This document shows, piece after piece, positions 41,811 to 53,509 of a stretch of 64,000 nucleotides of DNA (position 1 is its first letter; each line of letters begins with the position of its first letter). The translations under genes were made by a program, and so were the position numbers. Origin of the DNA: Utricularia gibba (lineage: Eukaryota > Streptophyta > Magnoliopsida > Lamiales > Lentibulariaceae); NCBI GenBank assembly GCA_002189035.1, contig NEEC01000012.1, positions 2,976,001 through 3,040,000 on the forward strand, written 5' to 3'. The notes beneath the pieces are model-generated. The model ran no database searches and was not told the origin of the DNA. It was given only the letters and a program-made list of their open reading frames with translations.

Positions 41811-44800
41811 CTAGTTTCGGTTTTTTGACAACCTCTCTGACACTGAAATTCCAGTATAGTGGCGCCCTAAGTGGAATGCAACAACTATCCACACAAAACA
41901 GACCTGGAGAAAAGGAAAAAGCAATCAGGTTTTGATCCAATGTGTCTTTGCAAATGCAAATTTCGAAGTGATTTTCATGACGGATGGATAGTTTAGGAGC
42001 AACGAATTTGACACTTACAGGCATTGCATATAGAGATATGATCGACGTGTTCCCCTTTGGGGTGGTGAAAAATAGCTTGTAAATAGCAGCCGATGTGGCA
42101 TCCCCAAGCCTTTGAACAATTACATCTATGCAGACCTGAAAAGGGATAGTTATGTTGATAATGGATAAGCCAACATATGAGGACACGGACATGATAAATC
42201 ATGAAACTTCAAAAAAAGCACCTTTGCTTTGTACTTTTCATCTTGTGAGACAACAGTGAAAAGAATTTCCCTTGCAGGCCTTGTAACTACATACATTACC
42301 ACCTGAAAGAGTCAGGGGAAAAAAAGTTGGTAAGGATTCCTAAATTTGTGTAACCATGGCTGAAATATAGAACTTGGAGAATTCACCTTCCGAAGAGTTT
42401 CAGAAACAGCAACTGCAATCCATGAGGGCCAAAGAGCCAACGCAATTAAATTTACGAACCCGACTGATGGGGTCGAACAAATAGCAGCTGTTACCCCAAC
42501 TGTTGTAAGAACACGCCCCTGTGGACAATATGATGGCATATAATCCACGGACATGATTTGACTAAGAAAACTAACAAGGACTTATACATATTCTGGTGTA
42601 GGATAAAATTTTCAATAAAATGGGAATGCAGTAAGGAATAAGCATCTGAATATTGACTTTTGAGATCCTTAAACTAACAAAAGGACACAGCAATCCTTCT
42701 TCATTTTGGAATCATTTAGACATGCAGGTTATTCTTTCATGACTACAGATTCTAATAACAGCCACACGGAAGGATACTGTTATCCTTCTTCAATTTGAAA
42801 TCATTTGCACTCAGAGGCTGTATGAAATTCGTCATACCGTAATGGTGAGTTGACCACCAAGTATAAAAAACGCAATGAAGCTATTTATTTGAGCAAAAGT
42901 TCTTCTTCTATCAACTGGACTAACAACTGAACTGGCGATGACAGTTACTTTCTGCAAAGGAAGTCATGTATTCTGAATGAAATAAAATTTCCAAAAAATT
43001 GAAGGCATAACAAGAAAAGAAACAAAATGAGTCCAGATGTTGGCGTAGAGTGGAGAGGTCTGGAGGGATACCTGGAAGTAGAAGAAAGAAGATACAACTG
43101 CACTCAACCAAAGAAACAGTGCAACCTTTATCAAGTAACTTGAAGACAATATCAGCCGCAGTCCATCCAGCATAGCCCAGAACTGAGGTTTACTCACAGT
43201 AGTGGATGTTCTTGGGGAAGATGCACTTGTGCCAGCTACATTTTTGTCATTCGTCTCACAATGTTGATTAGGGTCGGATTTTCTACAAACAAAAGAATTC
43301 ATCAAATGCCAAGGATGATCAAAATGTCAAGAAAACAAGAGTAGCCATGTATATAGAAAAATAAATTTCAAGACCTTAGAGGTGAGAGTTCTTCAAGATG
43401 GTTGGGAATCTCCTTCTTGATTCCCTTGGATGTCTGGGCAGCAAACTCCAATAAAAGGGCTGCGACGATAAGCAAATCTATATGCATGAAAATCCAACAG
43501 TCACGAAGCAAGTCAATGGAGAGAAACAAGTGAAAAACCCATCATGTATACATGGGCCAAACCATGCCATCGCTGCGGCAAACAACGAACCACATAGCTG
43601 TCCTAGTGTTGCACCCGCACCAATAAATCCAAACAGTCTCGAGCCTGACTAGATTGGGAAGAGAATGCACTTAAATCAAACTAGTATTTGACAGCAAAAA
43701 GCAACGTCGAGGCTAGCCTACTAATGTTAGATATGTAGCAGTCATAGAACGTTTTGACAACCAAAACAACCTCATTGTCCATCACATCTGTTATTCTCGC
43801 CCATGTTGATGATATAGTTACAAGATTAAGCAGAGCAACCTGCAAACAATCGAAATGAAGCTTTACATGATTGTGCTTTAGCTAGATTTATGCTTCAATC
43901 AAGATTTTAAAAAGAAAAGAAAGAGAAGTTTTACCCAAAGGAAGAAGCCAACTCTAACAACGAAGTAATACAGGCCATAGCTATTTGTGCTGGCTGAATC
44001 AAGTGGAGCTGTCTGAGTGACTGCAACCTTCAGCTCCAATTTTATTGCATTAGCTGGAATAGCTTCCTGCATACCAGAACATCCTTCGAAACAATGGATC
44101 CAAGAGATAATGAAAAAAAAAAAATATAGGGTAATGGAGTGTTGGATACTTTCCTTAGCTTCAGAACGTGAGCTTCCAGGTGAAGAAGAAAGCCATAGAA
44201 CGAAGAAAGTGACAAGAGAGAGGCTGAAAAACCTGTGTATGAAAACCAAAGCCTGGAGCATCATAAAAAACTTCCAGAGTCAGTAACAGGAGGCATCCGA
44301 GAAATTTATTTGACAAGCAGAACAGCTATTTGTGATGAAAAGGATTATCATTCGAGAAACAAGAAACATGAAGATGAATGGCTCGAGGCCGCAATGTTAT
44401 TGTACTTCAGCAATGATGCGCATTTTTTTTTAATGGGCAAGAGCAATCCTGGGGTATGAAAAACGCATTCTCAACAAGCATCCCGTAAAAAGATGAAGGC
44501 TCATAGAGTCATGATAAGACTCTGTTACAAATAGTCTGTAGCGCAAAAATACATTAGCTACAACCAAACATTATAGGGCACTTAACACAAATGAATACGG
44601 GTAAACTCCTGATCAAACAACAAGGATACAGAGGCGATGTATGTAATTCTCCTCATCCATCTCATTATCATCCATATCCAACCATATTCATGAAACCCAC
44701 ATCAAAATTGCCGAAAATCCAAAATTGATGCATGAGATCCCATGAAAGGGGTCGCGAACACGAAAATGTAGAAATGACCTTTTGTTTCGAAAGACTTGGT

Positions 44801-45121
44801 AATGCAAAAACGAGAGTAGAAACAGGCGCCGCAATCAGGGTCAATATCAAAGACCCAACAAAGAGACCGGGAAGATTCTCCAATCCCAATGAAATAGCAC
44901 CTTCGTCCCTCAACGGTAGCACAACGAAATACGCACTCAGAATCTGCAGTAAAACCCTCGTTAATAAAACCCGAAGAAATCCCGTGACTCAAAAAACAAA
45001 CAAAAAAAGAGCTCACAAAGAAGAAGGACGAAGCCGAATGGATCAAACACGACGTCTCATGGGACTGAAGCGTGACGAAAAGCGATACAATCCACTCCAC
45101 GCGAGAATTGTTAGCGATCAT
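41811..45121 (-). CDS. TLC/NTT-like (ADP,ATP carrier-like) multi-span membrane transporter
   Basis: Thirteen exons: 45121-45017, 44943-44779, 44252-44150, 44062-43935, 43839-43771, 43648-43552, 43477-43375, 43282-43072, 42951-42838, 42518-42387, 42302-42222, 42135-42019, 41903-41811; 1518 nt, 505 residues. Many hydrophobic segments are visible (ILSAYFVVLPLRDEGAISLG, LFVGSLILTLIAAPVSTLVF, LLIVAALLLEFAAQTSKGI). The second half (TRPAREILFTVVSQDEKYKA, then KVCIDVIVQRLGDATSAAIY) resembles the conserved segment of plastid and bacterial ATP/ADP translocases, a branch of the MFS. The N-terminus has no clear plastid transit peptide and the substrate is unknown. Exon 4 needs an acceptor at GGAAG|C, five bases beyond a better-looking CAG, to keep frame; this junction is uncertain. 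The start could also be the in-frame Met at 45205. Confidence 0.7.
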
Positions 45122-46142
45122 AGTTCCTGGAGAATAATCAAGAAACGGTATCCGAAGGACGACAGCAGCGCAGCCCACTCCGCAAAGAAATGAACGTTGT
45201 CCCACTCCCGCGGTCTTCTTCTTCCACAGCCCTACACACCTGCCAAAATTTGCAGTTATTTACTATATTTTATTGATTTCAAAATTTAGTATTCTTATAT
45301 TACAAAAACAATAAAATTTATGTAAATTTTTTAGGAACTATTTTTATTTTTGTGAAAAATTAAAAGTAGCTTATTCGTAAAATATATCTTGTTTTTTTAA
45401 TTCTGAATATTCCAAAAATAGATTTATCCGAAGTTTTATTTTATTTATATAGTTATTGGGCCGGGAGTTTAAGTATTGGGCCTCGTAGCTGCTTCCAGAC
45501 CTACTAAGAGAAAACGAGTACATTTGACTATTTGAGCACCGGTGGGCCCGATTTTTACACGTCGCGCTAAAAGACACATTGTTACGCCAAAAGGCTAAAA
45601 GGCGCCGGCATCCGTGCGTAGGTTAGCTAATTCTTATCAAATATCGATCTGATATTGGATATATCCAATTCACTTGGAACTAAAATTTGAAAATTGCGTA
45701 TTCGATCGGCACCACATGGATTTAGTCGTGACCTAAATCCACTACGGTGGCCCGCCGGCGAGGCATTCGTGACCTAACACATGTGTTATCGTGACTCGGC
45801 GTGGGCCCACTCCCGAACCATAAAAATGTAAACGGGCCCCACGGTTGGCAGATCCATTTGCATGTGGATGGAACCCGAATCGAACATCATTCAAAAAAAA
45901 ATATTAAAATTATAAATTTGAGTCACTAAAATTAATTTAAATTATTATAAAATGAAAATTTTAGTATAAAAATATGAATGTGTGTGTGTGTGTTTTTTTT
46001 TTATAAAATGCATTCCTTATACACATTAAACGACTCGTGGGGTTTGGGATCACGTGTATAAATAGAAGCACCTCCCGCACTCTAAGCATCCAACCCAGTC
46101 GAGTCATCATTTCTTCTTCTTCTGCTTGTTTTGCTTTCTGAT
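45122..46142 (+). promoter_or_regulatory. Divergent interval; alpha-galactosidase promoter with G-box and TATA box
   Basis: The interval starts with the transporter's leader side and passes an AT-rich stretch (45250-45450). On the plus strand a perfect G-box CACGTG (46051-46056) abuts a TATA box TATAAATAG (46057-46065), about 78 bases upstream of the alpha-galactosidase ATG. A (TG)n run followed by T(9) lies at about 45977-46000. Confidence 0.55.
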
Positions 46143-49100
46143 ATGGAAATGGCAAGAGTCCATGCTGCAGTCATGGCGGTTCTTTGCGCGGTTATGGCTA
46201 CCGGAGCCGCTCGAGTTCTCCCGCTGCACCCTTATGTAATGGACACGCCCATTGCTCACGCGTCCGTTTACGACACTTCCAAGTACGGGATCCTCCAGAT
46301 TGGAAACGGACTCGCCGGAACTCCGCAGATGGGGTGGGAATCCATTCATTTTACTTCGCGTTCTTCTAATTTTCTTCTATTACTGCATGATGATATTCAA
46401 GTTCCGTGAACTTGGTGAGTAGCCTTTCTTTCACGCAAGGGAGCTTTGGAATTATTAAACCTTTTCATTGCGTGTAGGGGATGGTGTTTTTACTGTTTTT
46501 TTTTCTTGTATAGAAGAATTCAACTTTGCCACGTATGTGGTATATGGTATCCAAATTGGTTTTTGGACAGCGATCATATTCTGGTAGTTGCCACGCATGT
46601 TATTTGTCTGACATGTTAGTACAGGACGAAGGTGGCACAACCCAATGGAAATTCTCTGTTCTGGGCAAGAAAAGGAAGAGGGGCCCTTCAAAAGAACATC
46701 TTTTATTAATTAATAATTTCACTTGGGGCTTGGGCAAGTGGCAACCTTCTCAAATGGAATATTATATTTTTTTAATAAAGAAAGTTTTTATTAGTAGTGA
46801 CACAACGAGGAAGATGACCAGAGTGATGCTATATTTTGAGTTGATCTCACATTTTTTGATACTCACAAATATGGGATTTTGCAGCTGAGAAATGGTTTGG
46901 TCATAACTCCCCAAATGAGATATCAAGATTGCTCTTTTCCTTTTCCTTTTTCAGTTTAATTTGCTCTGAATATTAACAGTTGGCTAATTTGAATTCCTGG
47001 AGCAGATGGAACAGTTGGAACTATTTTTCCTGTGATATTAATGAAGAACTCATAAGGGAAACTGGTAATAGTTTCACTCTGCTGTAAATGGTCCACATTT
47101 CACTTCATTGAAATCTGTGGTGCTTTCTCACAGCTGATGCACTCGTCTCTACTGGCTTGGCGAAGTTAGGCTATAACTATGTAAATATAGGTAACTGGTT
47201 ACTTCCTTCTCATATTTGTTGTTTTTTCATAATTTAAAGTTGTCTGATCTGATTCGCAGATGATTGTTGGTCTCAGCCAGAAAGGGATTCAAAGGTATAT
47301 CCATCTTCTAAGAGACATGTTTGCAGTTTACTGCAAGATTCTACTGGATAAGTAGCTCAAAACTGTGTGTATGTTCAGGGGCAACTTGTTCCGGATCCCA
47401 AAACCTTTCCATCTGGAATAAAGGCTCTTGCAGATTATGTGCACTCCAAAGGGTTGAAGCTTGGTATCTACTCTGATGCAGGGTAAGCAGGAGTTTCAAG
47501 CATAAGCTCCAATCTGGAAACTTGCTTCTATTGCCTGATCCTTTGAGTTGCATTATTCTGTAGGGCTTATACATGCCAAGTGAGACCTGGCTCCCTCAAC
47601 CATGAATATGATGATGCAAGAAGTTTTGCATCTTGGGTGAGATGTTTCTCTTGTTTTCAGTCATGCTCCCTTGTTGTCCATTTTTGGTGTTTTGGGAAAT
47701 GGCTGATAGTGCTTCTCTTTTGTTGTTGTACAGGACGTTGATTATTTGAAATATGACAACTGCTTCAATCTAGGCATTGATCCTGAGAAGAGGTAGTCGT
47801 CTGTGTGATTCAACTCAGAAGCTGGTTTCAGTCTCCTGATGTGGTGGTGTTTCTCTTTATCAGGTATCCTCCCATGCGCGATGCCCTGAATGCAACTGGA
47901 CGCACAATATTTTACTCGCTTTGCGAATGGTAAGCTTGACAACTTTTCAAAACAGAATATTGATTCAAACCCAAGAGTAAATGATAACCTGAGTGAGGCT
48001 CAAAACATGGCAGGGGTGTTCATGATCCAGCCATTTGGGCTGGAAAAGTAGGCAACAGTTGGAGAACCACAGACGATATCAATGATTCATGGGCAAGGTT
48101 TGGACCCCCCAGAAAATGACATTTTCTGCTCAGCAGATGTAGAGATAACTTGAGCTTATTTTCTCTGTTTGCTTGTAGCTTCACAACCATAGCTGATCTG
48201 AATGATAAATGGGCAGCCTACGCAGGGCCTGGTGGATGGAATGGTAAGACTCTCAGATCTTTGTCATAGATAGACCATGAAGCTCATTTATCAATTGGCA
48301 AATCTCTGTCCTTGTTTTGCAGACCCTGATATGCTAGAAGTTGGAAACGGTGGAATGACTTATGATGAGTACAGAGCACACTTCAGTATCTGGGCTCTGA
48401 TGAAGGTACTCCTGGCGCGAAAGCTTGTCTTGATCATGGAATCATGGAGCCATGAACTTCATAAAAAAAACTGCTGTTTTCTTTGTAGTCTCCACTTCTA
48501 ATTGGCTGTGATGTGAGAAACATGGCACCAGAGACATATGAGATCCTTACCAATGAGGAAGTTATCGCAGTCAACCAAGGCAAGTTCGTAGCTTCATGTG
48601 GATCTACTTCCATCTTTATTAGGATATAGCTTCTGCTTTGACATACTCCCAACCCACCTATTACTCTTGCAGATTCACTTGGTGTTCAAGGGAGAAAGGT
48701 TTATACTTATGGACCTGATAACTGCTATCAAGTAGGAACTCCAAGCTCTTCCATTGATTTTTTTTTTCCCTTTGTGGCATCTGATCTGACTTGAGGACTT
48801 TTTGGTTCCTTGCTGGTTTCAGATATGGGCCGGTCCGCTTTCTGGCCATCGTCTTGCTGTGGTTTTTTGGAACAGGTGCTCCAAACCCGCCACTATTTCT
48901 ACTCAATGGGCTGCACTTGGCCTTGAGTCTTCTACAAACGTCTCCATTAGAGACCTGTGGAAGGTACTTAAACTGAGTTATGATCTACATGCTTTCCCAC
49001 TGCAGTTTCGTCAGCCTAATGATCTCTGAGTTTCTCACCTATATGGAATTTTTCAGCATGAATATGTTGCAACGAACAAAAAGGGTTCATTCAGTGCTCG

Positions 49101-49164
49101 AGTTGCGCCTCATGCTTGCGAGATGTACATCTTCACTCCATCTGCGACCAAATCAGCTGTTTAA
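46143..49164 (+). CDS. Alpha-galactosidase, GH27
   Basis: Hydrolyses terminal alpha-galactosyl residues of raffinose-family oligosaccharides and galactomannan; secreted or vacuolar. Fifteen exons: 46143-46333, 47006-47064, 47134-47190, 47260-47294, 47379-47482, 47564-47636, 47734-47792, 47864-47929, 48014-48097, 48179-48243, 48323-48405, 48489-48579, 48673-48731, 48823-48963, 49057-49164; 1275 nt, 424 residues. A signal peptide ([18 protein letters not shown]) is followed by [15 protein letters not shown]. Catalytic nucleophile Asp is in YLKYDNCFN and the acid/base Asp in TTDDINDSW; substrate loop [15 protein letters not shown] is intact. The intron after exon 12 begins GCAAGT rather than GT (GC-AG type). 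Plant GH27 genes typically have this many small exons. Confidence 0.95.
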
Positions 49165-50264
49165 CTCCCCTGTGCTCTCAGCATTGCTGAAAAAGGCTCT
49201 GGAGAAAAGAGAAGAACGAAGTTAACAGTTGAAGTTGAGCTTGGTTCATACTATTGTGTACAGCATTTGCATGTATTGGCATTTTTCCTGTTTGGGATTG
49301 AATATCAGTGTACTTCAGGCAACACTATGTTGCAACAGACAGAACAAGAGGTTTAAGTGTATGGAACTTCAGGCCAAAGAAGGCAAATAGCCTGGCTGAG
49401 CTCAAACTTCAGGTATTAGATGAGACTGTCGTGACTCAGTGTCCATCAAGACTCAAGAGGGCATGGCAAAACACTCTAAAGGAATTTCACCGAACATTTG
49501 GTGGGCACGGCAGGCTGCAGAAATTCTACAAAAATCTGTGATCACGAAAGCAAAATACGCAACAAACTTAGTATCATATCAATCAACAGAGAAGAGATAC
49601 AAAGAACGAAGCAATCAAATCTATGATCTATCTTTGGGAACAAGATTCTTGATCATTCGGTCTCAATAGTAGCACCTATGCGATAGCCCCCACAATCACA
49701 TTCATCCCTGTGATCCATCTGATTCTGGAAAGAAGCGCTCTCCACTTTCAGTTGCAGCCTACAGGTGGGAAGGTGGCTGGTGTTGCAGCAAATGCTAATG
49801 AAATCCGTGTCCGCGTGTCCCCTACCATCACCTCCACCACTCCATGATCGTGACCCATGAGCCGATTTCGCAATAACCCAGCAGCAAACTATTATACTAC
49901 TTTAGGCCGCGCCAGCCCTTCAACACACAATGAATGGCTACCACAGATCTGTGTTCTTTTCAACAAGTGGTGCTGTAAAGGTCACGCCTTTGCCCCCCTC
50001 AACAGAAACTGTATCTTCCGTAAAAAGGACAACAAATTTAAGGATTCATTGAACGGTTCTTTTTGTCTTATCAGCGGTAAGAAGAGATGAAACTCAGAGC
50101 AATTACTCATTCCTCTTGTAGGAAACATAAATTGCATATACAGACATGGACTCCTGGTGGCTTCATCCAATTTCAGCCTCAGGGAGCCATGTTTTGTTGT
50201 TCAAATTGTCTGAACAATCAACTCGCTCTCTATTGACCTAGGAGTAAAGACCTGCAACAGAGAA
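49165..50264. other. Convergent 3' interval
   Basis: Alpha-galactosidase 3' UTR and expansin 3' UTR. The rest is unremarkable; short open frames have no likeness to known proteins. Confidence 0.4.
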
Positions 50265-51115
50265 TCAGAATTGCCCGCCTTCAAAAGTCTGGCCAAATTG
50301 CCAGTCTGCGGGCGCAACGTTGTAGCTGGTGACGGTGCGGCCATCGCTGGCGGTCACCTGAATGGACAGAGGCTGGCCATTGAGATACGTATTGCTTTGC
50401 CAGTTTTGACCCCAGTTCCGGGACATGGGCTGCCACCCTGTGTTGGAACCTTTGATGGACACTGAATGCACGTCTCCGGCGCCGGCCACATTGGTGACCA
50501 GGAGCAAGTTGAAGTAGGCGTGGCCATTGATTGTGAATCTTATCCCTCCCTTCTTCACGCATGGCACCCTTCTGAAGGAAACCGGCACGATTCCGGCACG
50601 GTACTGGGCGATCTGCAGGTATGCCGGCTCGGCGAGATCGAAGTGCTGCCGGGAGGATTGCACCAGCCACCGTTGTCATTAGGGAGGGAGGGATTTGGAG
50701 GGCAGAAGTTGGTGGCGGTGACGGTGATGGTCCCGGGGTTGCACGATCGGGGCTCGCCGGAGCAAGTGAGCTCGTAGCAGGCGCCGCAGGTGAGGCCGTT
50801 GTTGAATAGAGCAGTACTCAGAGCAGCCGTGTTAGTGCCGTAGCCCTGACTGTACAAGTTGCCGTAGCCACACGCTCCACCTGTTTCCGCCATCACAAAA
50901 CAGCACATACATCCATCGATCAACAACATAACAGACACCAAATAAACTCAATTGTCTGAATGAGGCTCCTCGGACTCACCCATTGTGCCGGATGCATCAC
51001 CCCCGCCGTAGAAGGTAGCATGGGCGGTGTCCCAACTTCCATATTCACCAAACACACCCAAAAATGAGACTCCCCAGAAGAGTAGAGTCATCAAAGAAGC
51101 TGCAGAAGAAGCCAT
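50265..51115 (-). CDS. Alpha-expansin, one-base frameshift in exon 2
   Basis: Secreted wall-loosening protein acting non-hydrolytically on cellulose-xyloglucan contacts. Two exons (51115-50980, 50880-50265). A signal peptide ([17 protein letters not shown]) precedes [18 protein letters not shown] and [13 protein letters not shown]. The HFD motif of the barwin-like domain is present ([13 protein letters not shown]), and the CBM63 domain follows ([18 protein letters not shown], ending GQTFEGGQF). The frame breaks at the GGG run 50651-50653 (plus strand), between GGWCNPP and the HFD motif; one added base gives CNPPRQHFD and a 250-residue protein (753 nt). Everything else is conserved, so a sequence error is likely. 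EXPA genes often have two introns; only the first is seen. Confidence 0.88.
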
Positions 51116-53509
51116 CAAGCGAAAATGCCACTCAACTCCGTGCCACGAGAGAAGAAGAAGAAGAAGAAGAAGATGGTGGTTGTGGAAAACTGTGAACCGG
51201 AGAAAGGGTTATTTATAATGAGAAAAGCATATGAAAGTATCGGAAAAGGACGAGCTAGCTAGCAGCAGCAGAAATAAGTTCGACAGGCACCAAACCACCA
51301 AGCACATGCATTTGCCTTGAAACACGAACCATCAAGTGGCAATCTCTTCGACCCTACATGCACATGCAATTCTCTGCAGCTCTTACCCTTCCCAATTAAC
51401 CGCCGTGACTCCCAAGCACACGGATGGTATAAAATATCAACTGCACGCAGTGAAAACCACCCCACCCTGCAACAACCGATTAGAATCCACAAAACCCAAT
51501 TAGCCCATCCAGACAAACCCATGTGGGTGCTCGAGAAATGTCGTCTCCCGGCATTCAACCACCATACCTGAAACTGATACGGTGGCAAAAGGCCCAACTC
51601 CGGGTAAATCTCCGTATCCGTACTGTATCTTGGGGCAATGCAATGCCTGCAATGAATAGGACAGTTATGTAGTAATTGAACACCTCATGCTCCCTCCTAC
51701 AACTACTTGATGATCGGTCGGGGCTGCAGTAAGCTTGATGAAGACGTGTTTAGAGATGAACATGACAGGGATTAGGTGAGGGGGAAACTTCAGTCGGTTC
51801 GGTTCATAGCCTACCACGTTACTAGCACGTTGTGTACATTTCACCCCAATCATTTAAATTACATTATTAATATTGTTTTTAACATTCTTATAATTTTACC
51901 TTCTACCTTTTTAATAAAAATATTTCATATAAAATTATAGAAAATACATTTATATAAATTTTTATTCTATTCTTGTAATCGATACGAGATTCATGTAAGT
52001 TACTTATCTTTTTTCTTAGGCGAGACTATCATGCATAGGTTTATTTTGAAGAATTTGTGCTTTTAAAAATGGTCTAAAAATAATATTGTTATCACATAAG
52101 AACGTTTTGTAATTTAAAAGAAATTGAAATTGAAAATTTTTTTTTCAAAAAAGTGATTTTAAAGAAGGGTGATAAAATAGGACCGTATTTAACCAATTTG
52201 TGATAAGTGGAATATCATATTGATAATGAGTTGGAATAATAAGAAATTGGTATAATAATTATTATTATTTTTTCGTTCGAAAATATGTGGCCATGAAGGA
52301 AGATATTTGGAGGGCAGAAAGAAAGATATTTGGAGGGCAGAAAGAAAGATATTTGGAGGAAAATAAAAATGTGGAGGAGAAAAAAAAAGAAAATGTAAAG
52401 GCGGTGGGTGGATATTTGTTGGACCGGGTGAATCAACGGCGACCACACGATAGATATTTATATTATCTGGGCCGAAAGGGATGCCGTCTCGAAATGACGG
52501 CCACGCGAATGAGATATTCCGAGAAGAAATTAGAGGGATGGGGCAGAGACGGGACCTGGAGCCCATCCGACGGGTCCCCTTGGTCGGAGCGCCGGCCTTC
52601 ACGTGCTCGTGCTATTCACGCGCCTCCTCATGGACGGCCGTGCTCGGAGCTTACTCGACCCGACCCTGGAAAATATGGACCCAAATGATAATCGGGTTTT
52701 TGGGCCTGTGGCCCAAGGTCAGTAGGGCCGAAAAGTCCAACGGACTTAAATCAAAATTGGTCTGGTATATTTTTATAATTAAAAATTATTTATAATTGTA
52801 TTTTAAGATATAAAACCTTTTATTTTACATTTTATATCAATTATATTATTTATTATTATTATTATGAATTATTTGATTAATATCAATATTTGTAATTTAA
52901 ATATTTATTTTCGCGAATGAAATCAATATCTAATTTTTCAAATAATTTGATATTATTTTGATACATTATCCATATCGAATTGCGTTCACCTGTTAATTAT
53001 TATATTTTTGGAATTGGCAGAAATATTCGTATTTTTCTATTATCATTTTTAAGGCATCAATTACCTTTTTTTTCTGAATTTACTTTCCTACACAAAAAAA
53101 TCACGTTTCTACGTGGCTTTCTGGTGCGAGAGAACTGCTTGCGCGCGCGCTTCTTCTACAAATTCAAATGGTCGCCCGTCGTTGACTTCGATTCGGATTT
53201 CCCCCCTCCGCGACCCACTTTCAAATCTCACTCATTTTAAAGTAAATTGATTTGGGTTTGGCACGGCAAGGGATTTCTTCTCTAAATATCGGATCTTTGT
53301 TGTTTCTATTGAGCCTACATGAATTGCGCGAATTGGGTTCTGGGTCGATCTGTAAACGAGCGCGAATCTGAAGAAAAGGTTGGATCTTTTGAATTGTTTC
53401 AAATGTTCTGCCGTGTGGAGTTGGATTTCACCCTTTGTAATTAATCAGACTCTTGGTTTTCAATCCATAGCTGGTGGACGGACGGAAGGGGAGCTTCTTG
53501 GAAACCGAA
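51116..53509. other. Long intergenic interval with a 23-base tandem repeat
   Basis: About 2.4 kb. It includes the expansin promoter side (51116-51650), AT-rich spacer (51850-52290 and 52740-52980), a 23-base tandem repeat at 52301-52360, and from about 53220 the T-rich leader of the next gene, with a possible leader intron ending TCCATAG at about 53470. No gene is supported. Confidence 0.45.
52301..52360. repeat. 23-base tandem repeat, about 2.6 copies
   Basis: Unit AGATATTTGGAGGGCAGAAA plus GAA; copies at 52301-52323 and 52324-52346, then a partial copy from 52347. Copies one and two are identical, so the duplication is recent. Noncoding as far as can be seen. Confidence 0.85.

Noticed and set aside
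51259..51597. 112-codon minus-strand frame upstream of the expansin
   Set aside because: No motif and lies in the promoter region of the expansin gene.
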